Below are positions 1-11,872 of a stretch of DNA of 64,000 nucleotides, piece after piece. The stretch's first letter is position 1; every line of letters starts with the position of its first letter. Both the position numbers and the translations under genes were made by a program. The notes below the pieces were generated by a model. That model was not told the DNA's origin. It did no database searches and was given only the letters and a program-made list of their open reading frames with translations. Source of the stretch: Hygrophila difformis (lineage: Eukaryota; Streptophyta; Magnoliopsida; Lamiales; Acanthaceae); NCBI GenBank assembly GCA_030278955.1, contig JAOANR010000013.1:41328191-41392190 (forward strand), in the 5' to 3' direction.

Positions 1-50
1 TGGAAAAATCACCATTTTATCAGCACTTCACAATATGTTTCTTGTGTCAG

Positions 51-1486
51 GGAATTCTTGTGCTTGTTGCCTTATAGGTTTTACAGGTCATACATCAATG
101 GATGACATACAGTGCTACCCTACTAAAGGAAGTTATGGCAACAAGCCATTCAGCAAGTACCAAAGAGATCATTACCTCAGGAACTCATTCACCAGCCTAG
201 AGTCTGCAAGGATCGAAGAGGAGGACCTCGAAGAAGAGCCACCAGCTGATCTCACAGAGCTTTTCCACGGATTCCTTGCCATCGGCACTCTGGGAACAGA
301 ACAGATGACGACTGAACCAGCTACACCAACGTTTTCGATCTCTGTGGATCACATAGCTGAGAAAGAGACCGAAGTCACAGAAAACGAACTGAAACTGATA
401 AATGATGAGCTGGAAAAGGTTCTGGGAGCCGAAAGCAGAGACAGTTGCAATCTTTCATCTGGAAGAAACAGTCATGTAAGTGCCGGTAGGATCAGCCACT
501 GCAGTGCAATTACACTCAGTGGTAAGACTATCGAAAGTGCTGAGACCTATGGGAATGGAACAATGACCTGTCCACTGCAGAACTATCTTTTCGGATCAGC
601 AATTGGGCTGCCTGATACAGGACCAGCATCGACGCCAGCTAGGAAAGACCAGAGGACATCCCTTGGAGAGCTCTTTCAGAAGGCCAGACAAGCAGAGGAA
701 ACCTCTGTGCCTAAATCCGACAGGGGTGAAAAGCGAACAGAGAAGGAAACGGACAAATCTGCCGTGCATCTCATGAAAAAGATGCTGAAGAAGAAAATTA
801 TTCACGCTCCCTCGAAAAGCTCTACAGCAACCTCAGGAGGGAGTATGGACTCTGCCACAGCTGAGACCAAACTGCATAAGGTTTGCTTTGGCTTTGTTGA
901 AAATATAATAAGAATTCTTCATAGGTTTTACCACTTGTTTAAACGTTGTTGAGTCGTTGAATTTAAACGTGAAACGCAGATCCTACATATTTTCAACAGG
1001 AAAGTCCATCCTGAGAATGCACTACCATGCCACCTCTCTCAGAAGCCCATAAAAAACGAGTTTAAAAACAGCAACGCCAGTGGAGTGGCATACGGAGGTC
1101 CACGGCCCTCTGATGAAGACATCATAATATATCCTCATCATTCCAAGGAAGGCGTATGGAGCTACAAGGACCACCAGTCTCATCCGAACCAGCTTACGAA
1201 ATGCAGCAGCAGCGACGCCACTGGAAACGAGCTGTGGGTCAAGTCTGATGCAAACTGTAAGTAACTAACCACTAATCGCCAGTATAAACATTAGTGAATT
1301 CCTCAAAAACAATCCATCACAAAAAAGGCATACATAAATTGATCGCATTGTTAGCATCGTAACTGTCATTCGTTTTATGCAAGTTCGCATTTTTATGAAG
1401 CTTTAAGTAGAAATCAGTCGATTCTGATTTCCAGCCTGACTGTTTCATTTTTCTGTGGCATTGTAGACTTAGTTTTGGAGCTGTAA
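51..1486 (+). CDS. LAZY1: LAZY1-like gravitropism protein, 5' end outside window
   Basis: Three exons are visible: 51-880, 980-1256 and a 20-nt last exon 1467-1486; the first visible exon begins after an acceptor ending TCAG at 50, so the first coding exon lies upstream of the window. About 374 residues are present. The IGT-family signature GFLAIGTLG follows a conserved N-terminal region, then come the blocks ENELKLINDELEKVLGAE, PLQNYLFGSAIGLP and RTSLGELF, typical of LAZY1. Exon 2 gives the ILHIFNRKVHPE segment and the tail reads NYLVLEL, the conserved C-terminal motif, which resembles an EAR repressor motif. LAZY1 proteins act in gravity signalling upstream of lateral auxin redistribution in shoots. 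Reading straight through the second donor would give a stop five codons after the exon end, so the tiny exon is required. Frame and splice phases agree at all joins. Family identity is firm; function is by family. Confidence 0.93.
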
Positions 1487-2710
1487 GCGATGGAACAAAC
1501 CAAGTTGAGTGGCTTTGGGTGGGGTTAGTGTGACAAACCTATAAAAAGAGATTTCTGTTTCTGAAATTCCTTGTGTGGACTGGATTTCCATGTGGTTTGA
1601 GTGTTTTCTCTTCTCATGTTGGCTTTGAAAGAATGGTAATAAACGAGGCACCCCTACTGTACTGTACTACGCTTCTAATTATGTGTTGTATAATTTGAGT
1701 TACTTCTACTGTTTCTGCATCATTGTTATCATGACATATAAGCGCTGCTGCATTTAGTCACGAATGATTACTGTTTCTGCATCAGTATTGTGAAATATAT
1801 AAACATCACCTTTTACTAGCAATAAGCTATCTTCCCTTCTGACAGTCGTTGTGCAATCTTGACGAAACTTTTTGTTCTACATGTGTTAGATATAACATAC
1901 ATGGACACAATGTGTGTAAATTTGTTACATAAAAAAATAGTCCATAAAATTTCAATTTTTAGCAACAGAGCCAAACTGGTACATCAATTACTTTCATGTC
2001 GATAAATTTTAAATATTTTCAAAATTTTCGTAAATTTACATGTTGAACCCGAAACCGATATTTAAAATTTTGACTACAGAAATATCTTATGCTTTGTGCT
2101 TTCAGGGCTTCAGGCAAATCAGACAAGTCCTCATAAGTCATTAAGATTATCCAATATTAATTTCATCATATTAATAACTTGGTTATAAAAGATGTCGATT
2201 ATAAATTTTGCCGGGAATATGAACACATATATTTTCAATTATGTATGTTTACTTCATTATTTCTCTTACTGTTTTCTATACATTATTCCCCAAAACACAA
2301 ACCCTATCCGAATAATTTATGAATGAAAACCTTTTCAGTTAAATGAGTTCAAACAAGTGGCAAATAGAATTCATCTCTACCTACATTTTTTTTTTTTAAA
2401 TGGTTGAACAACGTACACAGACTAGGAAGTCTCTACCTAATAAATTATTGTCCATATATTTCAATCATTTAGCACTAGACCCAAAGTGGACTCTGGCACC
2501 ATCCCAGCACTGGTATTAAGCCGTTGATATTTCTGTTTTCCGGCATTTATATTAAATACTGTCCAGGATTATTTAGAAAAAATGGAAATATAAAATGTAA
2601 GTTGAAGTTGAACAATAGTTACATCACATACATCAAAGGCACCAGATTGAAAGTTCACAGATGAAGAATTAGCTGTGGTAAAACTGGCAAACACAATATA
2701 CTAGTATAAG
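1487..2710. other. AT-rich intergenic spacer between convergent genes
   Basis: Holds the 3' flanks of LAZY1 (+) and of the S1P lyase gene (-). I see no coding frame, RNA gene or clear repeat here, only AT-rich sequence with short homopolymers (a T run near 2,390). Confidence 0.6.
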
Positions 2711-5700
2711 TTAGCAGGTGCTATCCATGTAATCAACCAGCAGATCTTGAACCATTCCTCTATCCGGCATTTTCCCGGCAGCACCGTATATTGGCGCCAG
2801 CCCTCCTTTGGTTGGCCCTGGATTAGCCTTAACCTGATGGAAAATGGAAATTAGTGCAAGATTTAGAAGGTTTGCTTGATCAACGACGATAGTAATGTGC
2901 TTACAGTTTGGACCGAATCTCTCAGATCGTTAAGGAATTCTTCGGTTACATTAACATGTTGGAGCGTGACACATATGTGAATGCTGGGGAAATGCAAGTG
3001 GATTGTGTCAGTAGGAATCCAAGGGGGAACCAGTGCGGAAAGATTGCGTTGTTCAGGGGCAGTTAGTTACCTGTTGGGCCTCTGCAGCGCGTTCAAATGC
3101 CAGCCTTTCGATGACATAAGGTCGTTTACTTCAAATATGTCGACAACATGAGATCCAAATGCCACAATTGTCATGTCGGGCCTTCCCACGACAAAGAGCT
3201 CTTTAATCTCCCGAACACTGCAATCAAACAAGTATGCGTTGCATGCGCACAAACACCCAAAAAGAAAAAGGAAAGTGTGTGAAGTTGTAATGACATTTAC
3301 CCCTTTTCGATTTTCTTTGAAGCTTCCATAATCTCCCTAGTGTTCTGCAGGTATCCTGTGTATCATAAATCCAAAAATTTGATCGTCAAGGATTGGATTC
3401 TAGATTTCGACAGCAAATTGTGCTCAAATTCGATGGTGTGAAAAACCCACACCTTCGAAGCCCAAGGAGATCATCGCTGCCCAAGCCCCGGCAATAAGGC
3501 CTCCAGGCCTGCTTCCAGCAATTGTTGGAGATACATATAAGCCTCCAGTCCATTCAGTGACTGAATTATCAAGAAGGTGAAAGGAAGACGTTATAATTTG
3601 CTATCAACGGAAGCACTCAAGAGCCTAAACAATACAGAAGGATCGAAAAGAATATGATGTGGCGATGGCAGGATTCCAAACGCACACTATAAACCGCACT
3701 TGATTAAAAAAGCGTCCAAATGATGGACTGTATGCAGCCTTAACTCACCAGCAACAAATTGATGCTTTATGACAGATCCAAATTGCCGAGAGATCCAGCA
3801 CAACAGCCAAAAACCAAGAAATAAGATCAAAGTTAATAGGATTTACAAGGACCTAAACTGAAAGAGTTGTACTGAAGCCGTTAGACATTCACTCCGTTTG
3901 TGGTAAAAACAAGGAAAGGTTGTGCAGTACCTTCCTGAGGTCGTGATTCCTATACAACACCACGCTTGTTCCTTTCGGAGCCAGCCCATACTTGTGTACA
4001 TCAACAGATACAGATGTTACTCCACGAACTGAGAAATCAAATGGAGGTACTGGATACCTAAGAAACGGGATAATCATTATTAGCATTTAGCAAAGACATT
4101 CGGATGAAGGAATATAGAAACTACCAATGTAAGACAAATAGGCGGGATTAGCATGCTGTTTGGTCTAAAATGAATACAAGATAAAATATATTCCGAGTCT
4201 ACATATGCACCTAGAATAGTAAAGAACAAAAAAGATAATGAATTCGAACAACAGAACTCGTGCAGACATATTTGAAAGATGCAAAGAAATCTCCCTTCAA
4301 ATATAGAAATCCATACGCAGCAGATTTGTAAGAACATTTCAGCCCATTTCTGAATTTGCGTTTGTATATTTTAGAGAGGCATACCCAAGCTTTCGAGCAA
4401 AGGGCAATACAAAGCCACCAAGGCAGAGATCCACGTGCAGACAAACCCCATACTTCGAAGCTACCTCTCCCAGCTCCTAAAAAACGAGGTGCAAGTTAGT
4501 ATTGGAAAAAGAGTTCCACAAACGCGACACCATGTAAAAGAAAAGGAAATATATATTGATACCTCAATTGGGTCGATAATTCCATGAGGGAAGCCGGGTG
4601 CTGATCCAACAATCTGCAAGAGAAGAGGTGTATAAGTGAAAAGAAGGTTTTCCATGAGGATGCAAGGATTCGCGGCTCACATATATTCAGATTGCACGAT
4701 ATGAAAGCATAACTTGATTTCAAAATATTAGGCCCAAGAAATTTAAGCAAACAAGATCAAAGCTGACCAATATGGTGTTCTTGTTAATGTGACGTTTGAT
4801 TGCTTTAGCATCCGCTCGAAACTCTTGGTCCACAGGAACACGCCACAATTTGATTTTAAAATATTGTGCAGCTTTGTCGTATGCTGAATGAGCTGAAACT
4901 GGTATGATCCTATTTTGAGAAAAACGAACGACTTACAAAAACTTTTTGATATAACATATACTTACTCCGTTTTTTAATATCTGCACCACTTCTGCATTTA
5001 CGCAATCCAATGCACATTTTAAACCAATAATAACTCAAATTTTATATAAATAAAAATTATAAAAACGATATTTAAAAACTACGTGATTAGACGAATCTAA
5101 CAACATCTCACTTGATTATGTTTTTCATATGTAACTATGTTACTAATACAACATAAACACTACAAATTTACTTACATTTCTGGACTAGTTATCCCCTTCT
5201 TAGCTTTCATATAATCCCGTGAGGTTTTCACTGCCAACAGTATACTTTCCGTCCCTCCTGATGTCATATTACCGCATATATCTCCTCCACTGGCCTTCTC
5301 TTTACTCCCGAGCAGTGCGGCGGTCATTGCCACAACTTCTGCTTCGAATTTTGCTACACTTTGAAATACATCGAGATGCAGAGGGTTTGTATGTGCAAAC
5401 CTGGAAGGACAGGAAAATTTCAGGACAGTCGGACATTAGTTTAAATAAATAAAATCAACATTGATTCCGACGAATAATCATTTGTTGGCACTGCAGGTAA
5501 TAAAAGTTCATGGTATTGGCAATTATGGGTTTCATTAAATTGATTGCTCATAAAAAAAACACAACTCGGAGAAATAAAACTGGTAAATGAAGTGAAGCAA
5601 GAATTATCTTACGAACATTGAGCACGCCTCATTAATCATAGAGAAGTGCCCTTCCTGTTCGTTTCCTGCAATGTAGCTGAACAAAAATATTGTACCGTCA

Positions 5701-6414
5701 ATAAATTTTCATGCATCGGAGCTGATATTATTTACCCTTAAAATAAAAATAAAGAAGGAAAACAGAAACAGAAAACATACACTGTACCAGAACATTTCCC
5801 CTGCCATGCCGGGTCTTTTTGTTTCTCATCTCTCATTTTACTAATCACCTCAACTCCCAATCCTGACCTTGGCAATTCGGTCCTCCAACCATCCCTTTTC
5901 GATTTAGTAGAACCTTGCAACTGATCGACAACCTGCAAAGATCATTCAAGCCAATAAGATATCGCTTTGTAAGGTTGACACTTCGAATAATATAGCAGAT
6001 CATAAGGACTCTTGCAATCATCAAATAAATGCAATAGGCACATACTTAATTCAGGCAACACTACAGACGATTAAAAGCAGGAAAGCAGGGTAAAGTAGCT
6101 TAAGCAGCCGTCTGAGAAAATCAAACGAGATCTTGAATTATCAACGAACAAAATTCGAGTTATCAAGTAATGAAATTTATAATTAAATTAGTTTTTACTT
6201 ATTTTTATGTATAAACTTAATTTTTACTCCCTAATTACCAAGAATAAATGAAAACTAAATCGCTTAAACTTTGCTTCAAAGTTCAAACCGCAATGCAGAT
6301 GATAAATGGTGGCAGAGCCTCAACAAGAATGGTAATCTGGACAGCACTGCTGAAGCATAAACTATGTAGTAAAATAAAGTAAAAGATGGAACCGGATAGA
6401 TAGAAACACCCCCC

Positions 6415-6445
<31 letters not shown>

Positions 6446-7058
6446 GTGTCAAAATAAATTTCATTTCCCCACACTTCAATTTAGAAGACAACATAGTAAA
6501 CAGGTCTTCCCATTCGCAGTTGCGTTAATTTCTGCACCTCAAATTACTACATTTCCAAGACATGAAGACAAGATGGCACGCATCTTACAAAATCTAGTTC
6601 AATAACACAACCTTAAAAAATGCTAACGAAATAGACAACGGCCCAACAAACGTGAATCACGAATCCTCAAATGACACTCACCTTCTGCTTCTGAGCATCG
6701 ATGTACTTCTGCACACCAGGCACCATCCTGACCAATAAATCCCCCAAAAACAATTCCATTAAAATAACTAATTCCGGTAACAGCAAATCCCTTAAAAGAA
6801 AAAAAAAAAACAAACGAACTGCGCAAATAATTAATTAAGTTACAATTACTTGACAAAAGCCATGCCGAATCCCAGAACCGCAGATTTCACTCCTTTGTCG
6901 GAAACAGACTGAAAAATCGATTGGACAATCCGCGCGAGAAAAAGCGTCAGAATTGGAAGCAAAACGAGCGCCAGAGGCTCGTGCCGCGATAAATATGAAT
7001 TGGCATCAGCACGCAATCGATTCAGATTCGAAAACACATCATCCAATTCCAAACCCAT
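2711..7058 (-). CDS. DPL1: Sphingosine-1-phosphate lyase, complete 15-exon gene
   Basis: PLP-dependent lyase that splits long-chain-base 1-phosphates into a fatty aldehyde and phosphoethanolamine, the exit step of sphingolipid breakdown, at the ER membrane. Exons on the minus strand: 7058-6850, 6727-6682, 5932-5781, 5676-5617, 5400-5176, 4909-4768, 4613-4563, 4476-4385, 4057-3931, 3764-3749, 3560-3453, 3355-3301, 3217-3071, 2983-2905, 2833-2711. They sum to 1,632 nt, 543 aa, the usual plant length, with all phases consistent. A membrane segment lies near residues 29-50 ([17 protein letters not shown]). The PLP lysine is in [13 protein letters not shown] (about K348); GGTESI and AGSRPGGL are family blocks; the end is YMDSTC. 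Exon 10 is only 16 nt. Exon 4 needs a weak donor (GTTCGT) to keep frame although GTAAGA stands 4 nt further on. Start: first ATG, giving a family-typical N terminus. Confidence 0.95.
4955..5165. repeat. Degenerate MITE-like insertion in a DPL1 intron
   Basis: This AT-rich stretch in the intron between exons 5 and 6 starts with a CTCCGT-like end and carries the block GATTAGACGAATCTAACAA. The same block recurs near 7,970, 13,155, 33,908, 36,695 and 39,485, so it marks a dispersed family. The termini are eroded. Confidence 0.5.
6411..6445. repeat. Poly-C run followed by (CA)n in a DPL1 intron
   Basis: About 20 C residues are followed directly by a short CA dinucleotide run. On the DPL1 transcript it reads (TG)n(G)n. 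Its length is likely polymorphic or an assembly weak spot. Confidence 0.9.
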
Positions 7059-8375
7059 CCCGTATCCGCTTGTCCCCCCGCTTTCCGAATCCTGTTGGAT
7101 TTTGGTCCGAATTTGAACCGCGAATTCAGAATGCTACCTTAATTGTTTGTCTGAACGTCAGCAAGATACAAGAAGGTTATTAGAGAACTACTAATAGGTG
7201 ATTTACTGGGAAATCATACGAATGTCTGTCTGGGTTATGATTGGATTTGAATTTCGATCTCTCTCTCTCTCTCTCTCTCTCTCTCGGGTTAATGTTGGTT
7301 ACTTGGTTTATTGATTTCTCCGAAGTAAGGATTACAATTTACAATTACAAGTACGTACAGGAGTTGGTAATTACTGTGATGTATTTTTATGGATTCACCC
7401 TACCATTAAAATAGATTGTGTCTGTCGACTCTATCTACTGAATACTGGGCTTTGGTCTGCAAGTTGCAGTGTGACACCTATATTTTTTTAGGGCATATTC
7501 CTAGAGACTGGAGTTATTTTTTTTAAAACTTTTTATTAACTTGTCAAGCTAGAGAAAAATAAAAAATAAAAAAAAGACGGCAATTAGTATTTATTTATTT
7601 TGGTCCTTGAGCTTATTTAATTTCACTTTTCGATTTTTGTGAAATTAAATTTAATGGGGGTAATTTGGGTATTTGAAGTTGGACCATGCAGGGTTGTAGG
7701 TCTGGCGCCGCGCCCCTTGCGCTGCGGAATGCCCACGTATAATTTGTGCTCCCGTCCCAATAATTTTGGTTACTATTCTTTTTTTAGGTATCCTAATAAA
7801 GTTGGTCACTTTCTCTTTTTAACAAACTAAACTAATATAAGCATGTTAAAAAACCATAATAATGATAATTGTATTTTCTGTACAAAGTTCAATATAATTA
7901 TTTAACCATTAATATCTCAAAATGACTATAAGTAAAAATTATAGAAATTATATATTCTAAAACTATACGATTAGACGATTCTAACAAGACTATACTTAAC
8001 TATTTTTCTCTTCTTACATTATTACTATAATATTGAGTCAAAGTTAAACAATAAATAATATCAAAAGTCAAATAATTCATAACAATTATAAAATGGGATG
8101 AAAGAAATAACCAAGTTTAATCACACAACTTTAATTGATAAACATCAATACCTAAATTCTCGTGACCAAGAGAAAGGGTCATAATTAATGGGACGAAGGG
8201 AATAGTAATTAAGAGGAGTATATTAACAATGTTACTGATAATTTAGCTAATGGGAGTATAATACGAGTATATTGATAAAATATTATTCCCAGATTTTTTT
8301 ATTATAGGAAGTATTTTATTAATGAGAAAAAAAATTATTCCCAGCTTTGATGGTGGATGGTGGATAAATAAATAA
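7059..8375. other. DPL1 upstream region with CT microsatellite and decayed repeat
   Basis: A (CT)n tract lies at about 7,256-7,285; on the gene strand this is (GA)n some 200 bp upstream of the DPL1 start codon, a common plant 5'-UTR/promoter feature. From about 7,860 to 8,090 there is a decayed AT-rich repeat with the block ATTAGACGATTCTAACAAGA, shared with the MITE-like copies elsewhere. No coding frame is convincing. Confidence 0.5.
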
Positions 8376-8615
8376 TACTCCATTTGTTCCTTTTTAGTGG
8401 TCGTTTGGGCATTTTTGCCCTTCCTCACTATGGTGGTTTGAAGTAGGGATTGGTTAGTTTAAAAAATGTGAGATAATACACATTATTCTAGGCAAATCAT
8501 TAATGAGAATATAAATGTAATATTGGAAAAGTATGATATAAATGTGTAAAATGACAACTATTTTGGAACAATTTTTAATCTCTATAAAGACAACTAAAAA
8601 GGAACGGAGGAAGTA
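8376..8615. mobile_element. Stowaway-like MITE, about 240 bp
   Basis: Terminal inverted repeats of about 27 nt face each other: the left end starts TACTCCATTTGTTCC and the reverse complement of the right end starts TACTTCCTCCGTTCC, both continuing TTTTTAGT. The interior has no coding capacity. Confidence 0.8.
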
Positions 8616-8766
8616 AGGTGTAGTGTATATGTGAGTTACGTGGCGGCAGTGGTGGTACTAGTATAGCTGACCACCTGAAATTAAAAAAAAAAAGAAAAAA
8701 AAAGTAATAATTTTTTTATATTTTTATTTTTAATGTAAAAATAATATTAGTAATATATAAACCCCA

Positions 8767-10902
8767 ATGTCTCCCTACCTTTTCTTGCTAGTTATGGAGA
8801 AACTCTCAGTCATGATTTCTGTTGCGGTCTCACAAGGCCACTGGTGCCCCTTCCGGTTCCAAGGATCGGATGTCAGTATTTCCCATTTAAGTTATGCTGA
8901 TGATCTTATTCTTTGTTCGACAATGGACCGGTGCAGTATTGAGTATATGGCACGGATACTTGATAGATTTGGTGTGCTCTCTGGTCTAAGGATTAATGCT
9001 CAAAAGTCTTCTGTTCTTTTTTCCCCGGCTGTGACTGTTGAAGACCCGGCTTGGGTGACTAACAGGCTGGGTATTCCTCAGGTGGATAGTTTTGGTGTTT
9101 ATCTGGGCTTTCCCATGCTGGTGGGACGTCGGAGGGTTCGGGATTTTGCCTTCTTGGTGGATAAGATAGACGCTCGGCTTGAGGGGTGGGCGGCAAAACT
9201 TCTCAATAAGGCAGGCCGGTATACTCTTTGCAGGTCAGTGTTGGCAAGCATCCCAACATACTTCATGCAAATACACTGGCTGCCGGAGGGGGTGTGTAAG
9301 GCTATTGATCAAAAGGTTAACATGTTCTTGTGGAAGGGATCTCAGGATCAGGGCATTTATTTGGTGAGTTGGAGTAAGATCTCGTTGCCCCGGTCTAGTG
9401 GAGGTCTCGGTCTTCGGCGGGCTTGGACAATGAGTATAGCAATGCTTGGGAAACTTCTGTGGGGGATGGTACACATGCCGGACAAACTCTGGGTACGTCT
9501 GGTTGGTGGACGGCCCCAAATTGGAGACTCCTTGGTCTCCCTCCCTCAGTACACCCGGTCTCCTTTGATGCGACTGTTACAAAAGGTTCCCCCCTATTTG
9601 CAAGGCAGCTTCTGTTTCCGAGTTGGTTGTGGTGAAGCCTCGCTATGGTTTTCCCGTTGGTGGCAAAACAGTTCGCTCGGTACTCAGGTTCCTTACATTG
9701 CTATACAAGATCTTAACTTGAAGATCAAAGATATGGTACACAATGGGTCTTGGCGGTGGTCTGATGTATACACCCCAATGCCTCATGAGTTGCTAACTAA
9801 TATTTGTAAGTCTCATCCTCCTCCATTGCATCAGGCGGCCAGAGACCAATGGATTTGGGTGGGAACAGCTTCCGGCAATTATACAGTCAAATCCGCATAC
9901 TCTTTTTTGTCAAATGAGGGTTTGATCAGCTCTGGGTGGCGGTGGATGTGGAATGTCGACATTCCAGAGAAGATTTGCTTCACCTTATGGATGTTGAGGT
10001 ATAACTCTCTGCCGGTAAATTCCCTTCGGTATGTCAGGAGGTTGGCCTCATCGCCTCTGTGTACTCTCTGTGGCTCGGCTCCGGAAACTTGGTCACATGC
10101 ATTGTTTTATTGTTACTGGGTGAAAAATGTATGGGATGCAATGCATATTCAACTGTCTCATGATTGTGAGGACATGCCAAGGGAGGAAGTCATGGGGTTT
10201 TTGCATGGGCTATATATTACTTTTGGTACACTGTTTTTTGCAACCCTGTGGACTGTGTGGCTAGAAAGGAATGCAAGGGTGTTTCGTGGAGTCCATAGGT
10301 CACGATGGTAGCTTCAACGTGACATTGGATTCCTCCTTTCGGACTTGGTGAAGGCGGTGCAGAAGCCGGACCACCATGGAGCTAATCTCCGCCTTGTTTC
10401 TTGGCATACAAGAAGGGGGTTTGAGATGGTGTTGCACGTGGATGGGAGTTCACGGGGGAACCCTGGGCGAGCGGGGATGGGATTTGTGATTCGGACTGAT
10501 GAAGGACAATGGAAAGGAGGAGGGTGCGGCTTCCTCGGTCATGCTACCACTCTGTTTGCGGAATTTTCTGCCCTGGCGGCGGGTCTTTCGTTTGTGAAGA
10601 ATATGGGAGTGCCGCGGGTGTGTTGCTACTCGGACTCTATGGTTGCTCTCCAGTTGCTTGTTCAGCCACATGATGCTCTGCATCCGCTAGCTGCACTCAT
10701 TTGCCAGGTTGTGGAGCTGATAAACTCCTTTGAGGAATGTGTGATCCTTTATGTGCTTCGGGAAGGTAATAAAGTCGCCGACCGGCTAGCCAAACATGGG
10801 GCATCTATTGAAGATTTCTTCACCACATGGGCGTTCCCACCGAACTTTATTCTTGGGGACTTGGCGGCGGATGCGTCCGGCGTGTGGTTCCCCAGAGTCT
10901 AG
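8767..10902 (+). pseudogene. LINE ORF2 remnant: RT C-half, zf-RVT, RNase H
   Basis: The frame begins at MSPYLF, just before the RT active-site block YADDLILCS, so the endonuclease and the N-terminal half of the RT are missing. A thumb region follows, then the zf-RVT region (CTLCGSAPETWSHALF) and an RNase H domain with DGSSRGNPG, AEFSALAAG, YSDSMVAL and NKVADRLAKHG, i.e. all four acidic positions. A single in-frame TAG at 10,309 separates RT and RNase H; the duplicate copy has CAG at that place but a TGA two codons earlier. The frame ends at 10,902 and an A/T-rich tail follows. It cannot make a functional retrotransposase. Confidence 0.9.
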
Positions 10903-11069
10903 TCTAGTTTCTCTACTTTCTAGTTAGTAGTTGGTTTTTCTGTTTTTTTTTTTTTTTTTTTGCTTTTGTTATCTGGCTTCGGGTACGCCAAAAAAAAAGC
11001 CATTTTTTCTTAATTTTTTTTTTATTCTTTCTCTAATTCCAAACATTTTCCCTCTTAATTAACTTCAGT

Positions 11070-11245
11070 TGGGAATGGAGACTTGGCCCAGTGATCATGT
11101 AATCTGACTTTCAACCTTATGGTTGAGTTAGATTCCCACTCGGCCCAGTATCCCCCTTTATTCCCCTTTGTAATTTGTATAGTTTGAACTCTCACACACA
11201 TTTGCCGACACATAAGTGTCAATTTTTTCAAAAAAAAAAACTCCA
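11070..11245 (+). mobile_element. SINE-like segment in LINE tail, copy 1
   Basis: A Pol III A-box-like block (TGGCCCAGTGATC) and a B-box-like block (GTTAGATTCCCAC) are followed by a body ending CACACACATTTGCCGACAC and an A run. The same body occurs as separate insertions further right in the window, so it is a SINE family rather than LINE-specific tail. Confidence 0.65.
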
Positions 11246-11506
11246 GTTTAATTATCGTACCTAACAGTAACAAAACATATTACATAGAACGGATGAAAAA
11301 TTGACTAAATTTTTGACAACCCTGGAGCGAATTTCTAGTTCGCCACTGCGTGGCGGTATCTTCCAATGGCGAATTTCTGTTTCTTTTTTTTTTGCTTTTG
11401 TTATCTGGCTTCGGCTACGCCAAAAAAAAGCCATTTTTTCTTAATTTTTTTTTTCATTCTTTCTCTAATTCCAAACATTTTCCCTCTTAATTAACTTCAG
11501 TTGGGA

Positions 11507-11672
11507 ATGGAGACTTGGCCCAGTGATCATGTAATCTGACTTTCAACCTTATGGTTGAGTTAGATTCCCACTCGGCCCAGTATCCCCCTTTATTCCCCTT
11601 TGTAATTTGTATAGTTTGAACTCTCACACACATTTGCCGACACATAAGTGTCAATTTTTCAAAAAAAAAAAC
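11507..11672 (+). mobile_element. SINE-like segment in LINE tail, copy 2
   Basis: Near-identical repeat of the segment at 11,070, created by the local tandem duplication of the LINE tail (about 436-bp spacing). Confidence 0.65.
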
Positions 11673-11872
11673 TTCAGCTTAATTATCGTACCCAACAGTA
11701 ACAAAACATATTACATAGAACGGATGAAAAATTGACTAAATTTTTTACCACCCTGAAGCGAATTTCTAGTTCGCCACTGCGTGGCGGTATCTTCCAATGG
11801 ATCAAACTGGACATCACTAATCACTGTCCACTTTGTTTATCAATATCAAATGGGGTTATTATTTATTATTAA

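Larger units (their letters stand above)
8764..11872 (+). mobile_element. 5'-truncated LINE, tandem unit 1
   Basis: The element starts abruptly inside the reverse transcriptase and ends in tail sequence around 11,870. Its downstream flank is split off by the Helitron and resumes at 33,584. The tail (about 10,950-11,385) is tandemly repeated at 11,386-11,802, each copy holding a tRNA-like SINE segment. The segment from about 9,096 onward is repeated at 34,031-36,369 with a few per cent divergence. Confidence 0.85.

Noticed and set aside
4080..4750. Several minus-strand open frames in DPL1 introns
   Set aside because: They run through introns of DPL1; the spliced exons explain the coding signal completely.
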